The notes under the pieces are model-generated. The model saw nothing but the letters and a program-made list of their open reading frames with translations, was not told where the DNA came from and did not search any database. The position numbers were made by a program, and so were the translations under genes. Of a stretch of 64,000 bases of DNA, positions 43,969 through 52,554 are shown in pieces; position 1 is the first letter of the stretch, and every line of letters begins with the position of its first letter. Origin of the DNA: Arthrobacter sp. zg-Y820 (lineage in GTDB: Bacteria > Actinomycetota > Actinomycetes > Actinomycetales > Micrococcaceae); contig NZ_CP126247.1 of assembly GCF_030142155.1 (NCBI RefSeq), positions 1,860,001 to 1,924,000 on the forward strand, given 5' to 3'.

Positions 43969-43985
43969 GGCGAGCCTGTCCGAGT

Positions 43986-44354
43986 TCAGATCCCTTTACC
44001 GGATTTCATGATCAGACCGATTGTTCCAGGTACGAATCGAAGACCTACGCCACCGTAGGATGCCGCGTTGATGGTAATCGGCTGAATGCTTTCCAGCTCA
44101 GAAAGATTGAAAACGTAGCGCTTCAAGGGATGCAGATTCAAGACCAGCTGCTGTTTGTCAGTTGAAGTCTCGAGTTTGGGAAGAACGACGATGGCACAGC
44201 TCAGTCCGATGACTAACATTCCGGTTATAGATGTCACCAGAACCTCCCCCTCTGAGAGACCCATGACGAAGACCGCACTTCCGATGACGACCCCCGCGCC
44301 AATGATCCAGGCCTTGAGAGGCCCCCGAAATCTCAGGGTCTCAACCTTGTGCAT
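43986..44354 (-). CDS. membrane PH-like domain protein, probably truncated
   Basis: A 122-residue protein with two N-terminal membrane helices (about 14-32 and 40-60) and the start of a small beta domain (LHPLKRYVFNLSELESIQP, then GGVGLRFVPGTIGLIMKSG). The pattern fits bacterial PH-like membrane proteins, which normally continue about 30 residues past this point; the abrupt end next to the DinB remnant suggests a deletion junction. Function unknown. Confidence 0.5.
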   Translation of the reverse strand: MHKVETLRFRGPLKAWIIGAGVVIGSAVFVMGLSEGEVLVTSITGMLVIGLSCAIVVLPKLETSTDKQQLVLNLHPLKRYVFNLSELESIQPITINAASYGGVGLRFVPGTIGLIMKSGKGI

Positions 44355-44521
44355 GTTCTAAAGTTCCTTCCATTTGGACTCCGCGACGTCTCGTCATACA
44401 CTGCTTCGCTTTGCAGAGAATCCCACCTCCGCAAACCGGTCCACGCACCTTTGGCCAAAAGTGTGATCGTCTGTGCTCCCGCAGTAGGGCACTACTTTGG
44501 TACGCATTTCTGGCAGTGCAG

Positions 44522-44914
44522 CTTGTTCTCTTTGTAACCATCAGCCTGGGGCTCGGGTTCCTCCTTTTCTGACTCTCCGATCACGGCCATAAGAGTGCAG
44601 CAGGAGCACTAGCCTCTGTCTCTGGAGCGACACTTGGCCTGATAACCCTGGTTGGCCCGTTCTGGCCGCCATTCATTGGCTTCATCGTTCTCATGGCTTA
44701 TGTCGCTGCTACGTACCTGTTCCGGTGGATCCGATCCCCGCGCCGATCCCTCAAAGGGATGACACTATTCGCTACTGCCACCCGCAGAGGTGACCAGAGG
44801 CTTCACCGTATCCCCCCCATGACAGGATCTCAGCGCCGGCCACACATAGTTCAGATGCAGTTCTGGCCTGATATCAGCCGTGCGACGAAGGCGGATACAT
44901 GCTCCAGTACGTAG
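44522..44914 (+). pseudogene. remnant of a small membrane protein with in-frame stop
   Basis: One frame encodes LVLFVTISLGLGFLLF, a TGA stop, then a second hydrophobic pair (LGLITLVGPFWPPFIG and IVLMAYVAATYLF) and a basic tail. The hydrophobic pattern continuing across the stop in one frame suggests a broken membrane-protein gene. No family recognised. Confidence 0.4.
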
Positions 44915-44923
44915 CCTTGCATC

Positions 44924-45064
44924 ATGAGAGTGAAGCTAATCAATGGTTCGACCTACTCGATCATCAAACGCGCACCCGCACTTGGCCGACGAGACTACGT
45001 ATGGGTAGGTGATAACGGCCAGGAGATTGAGCTTACGGATGAAGAGGCTGCTCAGCTTCTGTAG
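44924..45064 (+). CDS. small hypothetical protein (46 aa)
   Basis: A compact open frame, MRVKLINGSTYSIIKRAP to EEAAQLL, with alternating beta-like and acidic helical character and no repeats. It looks protein-like, but no family is recognised and no strong ribosome site is seen. It could be an intact mini-gene or the end of a lost one. Confidence 0.4.
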   Translation: MRVKLINGSTYSIIKRAPALGRRDYVWVGDNGQEIELTDEEAAQLL

Positions 45065-45221
45065 GAGATCCGTCTGATCATTCCTCCGGGACGGTCGGTG
45101 CTCCGATAGACGTTCTGCTCGCGGGCCACTAGGCGTTCGTGGTAAGGATTCGAGACCGGACACCCCGTCCTTAGCGCCATTGGGCAGCGAGGCGGTCGAA
45201 AGGCTCTGGGATGATGGCCTG

Positions 45222-45968
45222 ATGTACATAGACGTGGGCGATGGCGACGAACCGGTGCTGATGCTCCACGGAGCCGGTGTCAGCGGGTGGATGTGGTCAC
45301 CCACGCGTGCGCTGTTGAACTCTGCAGTGAAAGCGATCGTTCCCGACCTCCCCGGATTTGGCCGCAGTGCTTCCTATCCGTACGTTTCGCACAAGGCCAC
45401 CGTCGAGGAACTGCGCGCAGTCATAGAAGGTTACGCTCCGCAGGGAGCGCACATCGTCGGGTTCTCGCTAGGAGCACAACTGACGATCTTGCTCGCGTCG
45501 GAGGTGCCCCACCTCGTACGGAGCGCAACGGTAATCAGCGCAGAAACCAAACGCGCCCCGCTTCCCGGTCCCACGCTCGGTCTGCTGGCACTGGCTGCAC
45601 CACTCTCTCGTCAGCGGTGGTTCGCCGAAGCTCAAGCCCGCCAACTCGGTATCCCGAAGGACCTTTGGGCTGAATACCTGCACGACAGCGCGACGACCTC
45701 TCGCGAAACCCTCCTGGCCAGCGTCGGCGAGAACATTCGATTCACACTTCCCGCAACATGGAGCGACTACCCGGGCTCCGCCAGCGTCCTCGTCGGCGCA
45801 CGGGAGAGGAAACTGATGCACGACTCTGCCGGTCTTACCTCGTCAGCTTTGCCCGGGAGCACCCTGCTCACAGTGAAGGGGGCTGCGCACGACATCCCGC
45901 TCTCAGACCCACGTGTCGTCGTGTCGGAACTCGGTCGCCAGATGAGCGACTGGCGGACGCGCCCATAA
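45222..45968 (+). CDS. alpha/beta hydrolase
   Basis: A 248-residue alpha/beta-hydrolase fold enzyme. The oxyanion segment VLMLHGAGVSGWMW, nucleophile elbow GFSLGAQ (Ser), a probable acid in the SVLVGARERKL region and the catalytic His in KGAAHDIPLSDP are present. The ATG giving MYIDVGDGDEPV is the likely start; a TTG 14 codons earlier is open. Substrate unknown. Intact despite decayed neighbours. Confidence 0.85.
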   Translation: MYIDVGDGDEPVLMLHGAGVSGWMWSPTRALLNSAVKAIVPDLPGFGRSASYPYVSHKATVEELRAVIEGYAPQGAHIVGFSLGAQLTILLASEVPHLVRSATVISAETKRAPLPGPTLGLLALAAPLSRQRWFAEAQARQLGIPKDLWAEYLHDSATTSRETLLASVGENIRFTLPATWSDYPGSASVLVGARERKLMHDSAGLTSSALPGSTLLTVKGAAHDIPLSDPRVVVSELGRQMSDWRTRP

Positions 45969-46131
45969 GCCCATCCTCTACAGCGCCACTCAGCGAGGAC
46001 TGGAATGATAGATGTCCCGCTCACGGATTGGCGGCTACTCGAGGAAGTACCCCTGCTCTGTGTGAGGAGGTAGGTGCATGCGTCGCCGTCTCCAGCTAAT
46101 CCAGTGTTCGGCTAAGCATCAGCCCGTCTGA

Positions 46132-47043
46132 TCAGCTCGCGAGCAGAATCTCGTACCGGAACTTGACCGAAGGACGCCGGTACTGATCGCCGTCCTCGGT
46201 TGGGGTCACATCGAGAAGGTCAATCCAACACAATGCGCCGTGCTCATTCAGAAGAAGCACGGCGTCTCCCGGTCTAGCGTCGACTACCCGGCCAGGGATC
46301 AAGTGGTCCTCGGCGGCGCCACTGAAGGGTCGTCCACCACGGCTTATCCCGACTGCTTTCACCGGGTCCGAATAGACGGCGACAACGTCCCCACTCCGCT
46401 CAGACGCCATGAACCCGAAGCAGTACTCTCCATGACCGAGCACGTAGGTTTCCCCGGGTGCCCATTCGTAGTCGAAGAGGATCTCCCCGGTCGGTGCAGG
46501 ACTATGCCAGTTGCCCGGATTGCGCAGCGTATCGATCTTTTCAAGTCGGCGCGCGCGAGCCCGGAGCATGGCGACGGTGGTCTCGCTATCGCGGCGGCCA
46601 GGAAGTCCCTCAATCCACCGCCAGAGCTCCTCCACTTGCGCGCTGCCGGGGAACCAACCCTGAGCGGGATCGGCGTTGAAATCGAAACCGCGGGGTTTCT
46701 CCTCGGCGAGCCATTTGGGAAGCGTCGTCTTCGGATTCCCCTTGAAGAGAATGCCAAGCCATCCCTGCGGCTTCGTGGCGAAGACAGACGACAGCCAGCG
46801 TGTCTCGACTCCTACCCCAGACGTAGGACTATTATCGGCACGCTCCACGTAGTTCTCGTCAACCACCAGAAGGACGCGGTCTGAGTCTGTGGCAAGTCGC
46901 ATGAAGCCGTTGAGGCTATCCGAGTAGTTAACGTCCGCGTCGATAAGGACTTCGTAGCCCACGGCCTTGAGATGCACAGCGAGAAGATTCACCCACTCCC
47001 GATGGGCGTTGGACGTCCAAGCATATGAGATAAACAGCTTCAC
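46132..47043 (-). CDS. SEFIR/TIR-like domain protein
   Basis: A 303-residue protein. The N-terminal 140 residues match SEFIR/TIR-type domains: KLFISYAWTSNAHREWV, LAVHLKAVGYEVLID, DRVLLVVDENYVERAD and GVGVETRWLSS, where the conserved Glu lies. The C-terminal part (about 190-303: GETYVLGHGEYCFGFM, RVVDARPGDAVLLL) is beta-rich and not recognised. Such proteins often serve as NAD-consuming or signalling effectors in phage defence. No partner gene is adjacent. GTG 47043 is preferred, with GGAG 6 bases upstream. Confidence 0.78.
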   Translation of the reverse strand: MKLFISYAWTSNAHREWVNLLAVHLKAVGYEVLIDADVNYSDSLNGFMRLATDSDRVLLVVDENYVERADNSPTSGVGVETRWLSSVFATKPQGWLGILFKGNPKTTLPKWLAEEKPRGFDFNADPAQGWFPGSAQVEELWRWIEGLPGRRDSETTVAMLRARARRLEKIDTLRNPGNWHSPAPTGEILFDYEWAPGETYVLGHGEYCFGFMASERSGDVVAVYSDPVKAVGISRGGRPFSGAAEDHLIPGRVVDARPGDAVLLLNEHGALCWIDLLDVTPTEDGDQYRRPSVKFRYEILLAS

Positions 47044-47161
47044 AAATTGCTCCACAGATAATAGGCGACACGGTCCTCACCTGGACTATATGCCACTAGA
47101 TCCGGCGGCACTGTCGCGCAGTCGCGGCGCTTGAACGTGCGTGTACCAAAGCGGGACGCGA

Positions 47162-47290
47162 TCGCTCCAAGATGTCGGCACTCGGGCATCGGCAGACGCG
47201 GTCAGCCTGCTGTGTAGCGCCCTGGTGCGTGGACTCGATAGCGGATCTTGCGACTAATCAACGTGCTCATGATGGGCCAGCAGCGTCGTA
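47162..47290 (+). repeat. diverged dispersed repeat, copy A
   Basis: Aligns without gaps, about four-fifths identical by eye, with 54601-54729. Read in frame it gives SLQDVGTRASADAVS and ALVRGLDS, an HTH-like helical segment that ends at a TAA. It appears to be the C-terminal remnant of a small gene. The 240 bp between the SEFIR-like gene and the next frame contain nothing else. Confidence 0.6.
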
Positions 47291-47299
47291 GCGAAGAGG

Positions 47300-47482
47300 A
47301 TGGTTATCCGCTTCGTAGCGGAGCCTGCGGGCCTCGACGCTCAGAAGCTGACGCCCGTGGAAACGGCCGACCTGATCCAGCAGGTTGCAGAGCTCTATCC
47401 GGCCCAGCGGAGACGCCTTGATCACGTGATCTGGCGCCATGTTTACGGGCGGGATACGGTCAAGGCCGATGAGTTGGTCTAG
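47300..47482 (+). CDS. small hypothetical fragment
   Basis: A 60-residue frame (AQKLTPVETADLIQQVAEL, then LDHVIWRHVYGRD). It looks protein-like, with a helical hairpin and WRHVYGRD end, but lacks a spaced ribosome site and may be the end of a lost gene. No function proposed. Confidence 0.35.
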   Translation: MVIRFVAEPAGLDAQKLTPVETADLIQQVAELYPAQRRRLDHVIWRHVYGRDTVKADELV

Positions 47483-47528
47483 CATCGCTACTGTTGCGAG
47501 ACGAGGTCTCATGGTTGAAGAATGGCGG

Positions 47529-47882
47529 ATGACCATCTCCGACCATGACACGTACATCGCTGCGGCTCCGGAACAGTTCCGCCCACTGCTGACCACGTTG
47601 CGTGCTCAGCTCGCGCGTACCCTGCCGGACGCGGAAGAGGTCATTGAGTACAACATGCCGGGGTTCCGAATTGGACGATCGATTGTCGCCAGTTACGCCG
47701 CCTTCAGTAAGCAATGCGGCCTTTATCTCGCCCCAGGCGCCATCACCGCTCATGCCGAAGACATCGCCGCCGCCGGGCTGAAAGCCACCAAAACCGGCAT
47801 CAAATTTCCCGTGAACAAACCCATCCCTGACGACCTCGTCGAACAGCTCGCCCTAACCTCGCGGAAGGACGTTGGGCTGTAA
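47529..47882 (+). CDS. DUF1801/YdhG-like protein
   Basis: A 117-residue protein of the DUF1801 (iron-chaperone YdhG-like) family. YIAAAPEQFRPLLTTLRAQL, AEEVIEYNMPGFRIG and the C-terminal GIKFPVNKPIPDDLVEQL are the conserved blocks. Intact length. An in-frame ATG six codons earlier is an alternative start. The biochemical role of the family is poorly established. Confidence 0.85.
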   Translation: MTISDHDTYIAAAPEQFRPLLTTLRAQLARTLPDAEEVIEYNMPGFRIGRSIVASYAAFSKQCGLYLAPGAITAHAEDIAAAGLKATKTGIKFPVNKPIPDDLVEQLALTSRKDVGL

Positions 47883-47923
47883 CGCTGTGGACGATCCCTT
47901 AGCAAGGCGGGGGCAGCAAGGCC

Positions 47924-48205
47924 TTACCTGGCGCTTTTCGCCGGGTTGCGACCGGCGTCGCGGCTTGAGGAGGTGTTAGCCCGGCGACCGATGAGGAACC
48001 AAAGAAGCGAACCGATCACGGGGAAGACAAACACCACGAGTACCCAAAGCGCCTGTGCGAGGCCGGTGAGATGGTGAGAGCACGCAATACCGATGACAGC
48101 CGCTACAAAGAGGAGCAGTGCAAGCACGCCAATCCCTACAACTGTGAACTCCCACTGAGTGGGCACGATCGGATTTGCACCTTCAGCTGCTGTCCATACC
48201 AGCAC
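47924..48205 (-). CDS. PLDc_N domain membrane protein
   Basis: A 93-residue protein with two membrane helices (about 22-42 and 53-72). LAQALWVLVVFVFPVIGSLLWFLIGRR is the PLD nuclease N-terminal-like (PLDc_N) motif, common in small actinobacterial membrane proteins. A basic tail follows. Function unknown. Confidence 0.8.
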   Translation of the reverse strand: MLVWTAAEGANPIVPTQWEFTVVGIGVLALLLFVAAVIGIACSHHLTGLAQALWVLVVFVFPVIGSLLWFLIGRRANTSSSRDAGRNPAKSAR

Positions 48206-48340
48206 TACAGTCCCCCTTTGTTTGGGCCCGCGAGATACGGACGCTACTCCAACCTAGTGCTGATCTCGAGTTTCCCACGGGATCCGCGTACGGATGTGGG
48301 ATCACTTCGTCCTGGCCGTGCGCCATGTACCGTGTTGGCC

Positions 48341-48850
48341 ATGAAGAATCTTCCGCTGTCGCTCACGCTTGCCGCTGTATCCGGTGTGCTCACCCTCAAA
48401 AGCCCGGCCGGTTGGTCCCCGGGGGCGCGCCGCGTCTACGTTCTTGCGCCCGGCGCCGCCATTGGCATCATCGCCGCGGCAGCCGTGTGGAAGGGCAGTC
48501 AGAAAGGGAGGGAGCAGGCTTCCGCCGGAAGAATCGATCTTGTCACTCCGGCCGCTTCCCGCTCCACCGACGGCACTGCGGGCACCGCACCCCTCCCTTC
48601 CTATGTGCGCGCAGACGCCCGCCCGGCAAGGCTGCCGGCAATCGGATTGGCCGTGCTGGCGGCGACGGTGGGCATCACCGTGAGCGGGGTCTTGGCAGTG
48701 AGCCTGGTGCTGGATGAGCGGCTTGAAACATGGTTGCTCCGGCGCGGGGTGGCTCGGCCGCGGCGTGTGATGGCGGTCATCGCGGCCATGAGCTCCCTGG
48801 TCCTGGACCAGATGATGGATTCGAAGGGTCCCGAGGATGCCCGTAAGTAG
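48341..48850 (+). CDS. hypothetical membrane protein
   Basis: A 169-residue protein with three hydrophobic segments: near the N-terminus, about residues 33-50, and about 100-125 (AIGLAVLAATVGITVSGVLAVSLVL). The C-terminal RRGVARPRRVMAVIAAMSSLVLDQMM is basic then helical. The ATG start gives a reasonable beginning. Similar small proteins are common in Micrococcaceae; no function is known. Confidence 0.7.
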   Translation: MKNLPLSLTLAAVSGVLTLKSPAGWSPGARRVYVLAPGAAIGIIAAAAVWKGSQKGREQASAGRIDLVTPAASRSTDGTAGTAPLPSYVRADARPARLPAIGLAVLAATVGITVSGVLAVSLVLDERLETWLLRRGVARPRRVMAVIAAMSSLVLDQMMDSKGPEDARK

Positions 48851-48998
48851 AGCCGCCGCATCGCCGCCCAATGGCTAATTGACTCTCGAGCCGTCCAAGT
48901 TACCCCCATCGCCTCGGTGTCATGCCGTTCAGAGGTCCGTTGCCGGACGAGCGGATATCCCAAGCAGCCGCTTCCATGAATCGTGAGAACATCCCTGA

Positions 48999-49769
48999 GT
49001 GACCGACGACACTTTGCTTGAACTGCCGCCCCTATATGAGTCCTTGACCTGGCTCACCCCGCTTTCCGAGGAACGTGCCGCTCACCTTGTGGCGTTCTTG
49101 TCCGACCCGGCTGAGGTTCTGGACATGGGGTGCGGATGGGGCGAACTGCTACTTCGGGTTTTGACGGCGGCCCCGCAGGCACGGGGACGCGGAGTGGACA
49201 GTGCTTCCGCATCCATCGACCGGGCGAAGCAACAGGCATTGGCTCGTGGGCTGCTCAACAGAGCGACTTTTGATTCGACGCCCGGGGCAGAAGCTCAGGC
49301 TCGCCCCGCAGATGCCGTCATCTGCATCGGCGCGAGCCAGATCTGGGGGCCGCCGGTATTAGAGGACGCCCAGCCGCTCGACTATGCCGCAGCCCTGCGC
49401 GCCCTTCGAGCCCTGGTGCTCCCCGGCGGCCGACTCGTCTACGGCGAGGCGATCTGGTCAGCAACACCTCATCCGGCTGCTACCGCCCCTCTGGCTGGAC
49501 GTGATGACGAGTACCTGACAGCGGATGCGCTACGCGAGCAGATCCGTGCCGCTGGTTTCGAGGTGGTGGACGGCGACCAGGCAAGCGTTCAGGAGTGGGA
49601 CGTCTTCGAGGCCGGATATCGCGACAGGTTTACCCGCTGGCTAGAAGCACATGATGCCAGCCATCCCGCCGCAGGGCAGGTCCGTCGGCAGTATGTGGAA
49701 CAGCGCGCTACATATGAACAGGGCTACCGAGGCGTACTCGGGATGGCGTATTTCTGCCTAAGGGGGTAG
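48999..49769 (+). CDS. class I SAM-dependent methyltransferase
   Basis: A 256-residue methyltransferase. Motif I is VLDMGCGWGELLLRVL (about residues 46-61), with GRGVDSASASIDRA as the post-I acidic strand and DAVICIGASQIWG as motif II. LRALVLPGGRLVYGEAIW corresponds to motif III. GTG start. The target is unknown; small-molecule type by size. Confidence 0.88.
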   Translation: MTDDTLLELPPLYESLTWLTPLSEERAAHLVAFLSDPAEVLDMGCGWGELLLRVLTAAPQARGRGVDSASASIDRAKQQALARGLLNRATFDSTPGAEAQARPADAVICIGASQIWGPPVLEDAQPLDYAAALRALRALVLPGGRLVYGEAIWSATPHPAATAPLAGRDDEYLTADALREQIRAAGFEVVDGDQASVQEWDVFEAGYRDRFTRWLEAHDASHPAAGQVRRQYVEQRATYEQGYRGVLGMAYFCLRG

Positions 49770-49857
49770 AAGTCCACAGCAACCCACCGTTCACCTGGCG
49801 CGCAGGCATGCTGGCGTTCCACCAGGGGATCCTCCACAGGGCGGGACTCGGTGCTCT

Positions 49858-50367
49858 TCAGTGAGCCCGTGCGATGGGCCGTTCCCAGAGGGTGACGGTA
49901 CTGCTGAGTTTGTCGTAGTGGTACGGTTTTCCGTTCGCCGGTCGGCAGGCATCCGAGTGCTCGCCAGAATGGTTCCGCTGCAGCCGCGTTCTTCTCGACG
50001 ATCCCGAGCCGCAGGCGTTCGGCGGACGATTGCCGGTGAACGCGCGCAAGAACCGCGTCGTGGAGCTCTCGTCCCAAGCCCTTCCCAGGGTGGTCGCCGT
50101 GCACGATGAAAAGTCCGATATAGGCCGCGGCGGGATCAGGGTAACCGAAAAGGATGTCGGCAAAGGCGACGAGGTCGGCACCATTCCACAAGCCGGTTCC
50201 ACGCTTGCCCGCGGAAAGTTGAGTGGTACGGAGATCAAGGCGCTGGGGGCGTCCGCCGGCCCCGGCGGATAGCCGGCAATCCGCTCGGCATAGTCCGGGA
50301 CCGATTCGAGTAAATTCTGCAGCGCGCCGACATTGGCAGGCCCTAAATCGCGGATGGTGTTTATCAC
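49858..50367 (-). pseudogene. GNAT family acetyltransferase, frameshifted
   Basis: The first 60 codons (MINTIRDLGPANVGAL to GPADAPSAL) are the N-terminal part of a GNAT protein. Near 50250 homology moves one frame to GTGLWNGADLVAFADILFGY and then the acetyl-CoA loop HGDHPGKGLGRELHDAVL and AAAEPFWRALG. A second shift near the end is likely, because the family end fits the original frame. One-base sequence error is an alternative, as catalytic regions are otherwise intact. Confidence 0.72.
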
Positions 50368-50453
50368 GTCACCCAGTTTGCCACCTACCGCTTGACTCCC
50401 TGAGTGGCCGTAAGAGGAACCCTAGCCGGGCAACGTTGAACAGGATTGAAATC

Positions 50454-50747
50454 TTAGTTGTCTGTGATCCGCTTGAGTGCCGCGATGTGTGCGGTGAGGG
50501 CTGCGTGTCCTTCTTTTGTGAGGGATAGCCACGTCTTCATGTAACGGCCCGATCGCTGCTTATCGATACGAACGTAGCCAACATCAGAGAGTCTGGTGAG
50601 CTGTCGTGAAAGCTCAGCGTCGTTCGTTTCAATTGCGTCGCGAATGGCGGCGAACTCAGCTTCGCCCACTCGGGAGAGAGCGTCGAGGATGGAAAGCCGG
50701 AGAGGAGAGAGTAGTTCTTTATCGAGCTCGGATCGTGGGTGTGCCAT
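50454..50747 (-). CDS. winged-helix transcriptional regulator (MarR/ArsR-like)
   Basis: A 97-residue single-domain regulator. SPLRLSILDALSRVGEAEF, NDAELSRQLTRLSDVGYVR and RYMKTWLSLTKEGHAALTAH form the winged-helix fold typical of the small HTH proteins paired with membrane genes. Its ATG overlaps the preceding membrane-protein stop (TAATG), so the two are co-expressed. It may autoregulate through the direct repeats upstream of the pair. Confidence 0.85.
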   Translation of the reverse strand: MAHPRSELDKELLSPLRLSILDALSRVGEAEFAAIRDAIETNDAELSRQLTRLSDVGYVRIDKQRSGRYMKTWLSLTKEGHAALTAHIAALKRITDN

Positions 50748-51178
50748 TAGTGGGCCGCTCGGTTTCCTGTGACGATGAAGGCGACAGGCGGGGTTGCACA
50801 CAGGATTGCCGCGGGAATCCAGAAGCCCGGTACTTGCGGGTAGAGGTACATGCCTGTGATGATCGTCCCGGCGAAGAACAGAGCCCAGAAGCCAATAGTA
50901 AAAAGGTAGCGGCGAGAGAACGCCCGGTCGCGTGCTCGTGCGGTTGCGCCGACGAGTGATACCGGAATGGTTGCGGCGACTATCGCGGTGGTTCCAGCGA
51001 CGACAGCACCGATCGACGGGACCAACCCAATGATGAGCAGCCCGAAGGCAGTAGCGGCGGCCAGGCTCACCATCGCGACACGCATTGCATACACATCTTT
51101 GTGCATTTTTGCGGCCAGCCGGTCGGTTTCCGCGATCGTGATAGCGGCGTCTTGGGGGCTTACCTCATAGGGGCTCAC
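50747..51178 (-). CDS. hypothetical membrane protein paired with wHTH regulator
   Basis: A 143-residue protein with four predicted membrane helices (VAMVSLAAATAFGLLIIG, VVAGTTAIVAATIPVSL, YLFTIGFWALFFAGTII and FWIPAAILCATPPVAFI). GTG start chosen because AAGGAG lies 7 bases upstream. Small wHTH/membrane pairs are common and often handle envelope stress or efflux control; the role here is unknown. Confidence 0.75.
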   Translation of the reverse strand: MSPYEVSPQDAAITIAETDRLAAKMHKDVYAMRVAMVSLAAATAFGLLIIGLVPSIGAVVAGTTAIVAATIPVSLVGATARARDRAFSRRYLFTIGFWALFFAGTIITGMYLYPQVPGFWIPAAILCATPPVAFIVTGNRAAH

Positions 51179-51212
51179 GAGCGTACTCCTTGCTACAGTG
51201 GACGGGGTATTT

Positions 51213-51240
51213 GCAAGCATCGCATGTACTACGCAAGCAT
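51213..51240 (-). promoter_or_regulatory. direct repeat, candidate operator
   Basis: GCAAGCAT occurs twice with a 20-bp period (51213-51220 and 51233-51240), two helical turns apart, upstream of the membrane-protein/regulator pair. That spacing suits a dimeric DNA-binding protein. No clear -10/-35 assignment. Confidence 0.45.
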
Positions 51241-51357
51241 ATTCAAGGCGCGAAACTACTACCCTTCAGATCCCTTCGGCCTGGCGGTGGCTTTGTCCTT
51301 TGCGAAAGGGATCCTCCTGCGGAGCGTCCAACGGTTAGTTTGTCTATGCTCGCTGAG

Positions 51358-51822
51358 CTAGCGCTCAGGAACTGCCCGATCTGGTTCATCCTCAGGGCGG
51401 CCGGCGTACCACTCATGGAACTCGGAACACCGTCCCGAGTCATCAAACCGTAAAAACCACATGTTGTCGTATGCCGTGACCACGCGATCACTGCCCGGTT
51501 GGTAGAAGACTGTTCGGCCATGAGCGACAACTCGGTCACCCTCAATGGCGACCGGATAGTACTTGGCATCAAAGGACTCACCTACGAAGGCGTCGCGCTC
51601 ACTCATCCATTCAGCAACGATCTCTTCGCGTCCTGATGCCCGCATCTGGAAGGGGTAGTGCCACTCAGCAGTCTCTGACCAAAGGTCCGCAATCTGTCGT
51701 TCGTCATAGGACTTCCAGGCTGCCACGTATGCATCAAGCCACTTCTGCGCGGTGACCCTGGTAATCGATACCGGAAGGATAGGGGTGTCGTGCCACTCGG
51801 GTTGATGCAGGAAGCTCACCAT
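51358..51822 (-). CDS. SnoaL-like/NTF2-like protein
   Basis: A 154-residue protein with the cone-shaped NTF2/SnoaL fold pattern: TAQKWLDAYVAAWKSYDERQIADLWSE-type helix, ETAEWHYPFQ strand, GREEIVAEWM, and later strands VVAHGRTVFYQP and YDNMWFLRFDD. Such folds serve as small-molecule isomerases or binding proteins; catalytic residues cannot be assigned. Start uncertain by a few codons. Confidence 0.75.
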   Translation of the reverse strand: MVSFLHQPEWHDTPILPVSITRVTAQKWLDAYVAAWKSYDERQIADLWSETAEWHYPFQMRASGREEIVAEWMSERDAFVGESFDAKYYPVAIEGDRVVAHGRTVFYQPGSDRVVTAYDNMWFLRFDDSGRCSEFHEWYAGRPEDEPDRAVPER

Positions 51823-52109
51823 CCCCAGATCATATCTAGAGAACTGACATTGGATACGTCCGTAAGCCCGTCGTTGACTGGGACAGCCGATGTCGGCCGG
51901 CGGCAGAACGGGGAACGGATTTCGGGGAAGCCGACGGTTATTTGACCCTTCTCTTTTGCCGGACGTGTTCGCAAGGCCGGGCAGTCCCGGGTGCGGCCGG
52001 TTGAGTCGGGTCATGAGCACGCGGCTGGTGCAGCTGATTGGTCGTTAGGCAGTCCCATAGACTACGTCGACGGCAGCGGAAATACTTCGAGCATGCGTTA
52101 GGACGAATA

Positions 52110-52457
52110 GTGGATACAGAAACACAGGTCGATGAACGAAGTGCCAGACAGCCCTCAATCATCGACCGCGTCTTTTCAATCGTCTTCTTGGTCGCGCAGC
52201 CGTTCGTCGCCGTCGTGCAGTACTTGATTATCGCCCTCGGCGCGTCCGACTGGATGGACGGAACCCGTTCAGTACCGCACTGGGCGGCAACGACTGGCAT
52301 CGTTCTGGTCTTCCTCATCCCACTCGCGGCGGCAGCAGCCACGCTCGTGATGCTCGCCCAGCGCCGGATCGCGTTCTGGGTACCGCTCCTCGCGATGGTG
52401 GTTACGACCGTGATGGTCCTCGTCCTCTCCGCATATGCGCAGAAACCTGACATCTAG
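52110..52457 (+). CDS. hypothetical membrane protein
   Basis: A 115-residue protein with three membrane helices (about residues 20-45, 58-80 and 88-108). GTG start follows AGGA at good spacing; an ATG 24 codons upstream would add a basic segment that looks non-native. No family recognised. Sits between convergent small genes in the accessory region. Confidence 0.6.
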   Translation: MDTETQVDERSARQPSIIDRVFSIVFLVAQPFVAVVQYLIIALGASDWMDGTRSVPHWAATTGIVLVFLIPLAAAAATLVMLAQRRIAFWVPLLAMVVTTVMVLVLSAYAQKPDI

Positions 52458-52554
52458 TAAACCTTGAACGCATCTATGTCAGACGCACACAAGGTGTTCG
52501 CTGAGAATCCTTTTCAAGGTCACCACGCGGGGTTAGCAGGGGGGAGGCCGCGTA

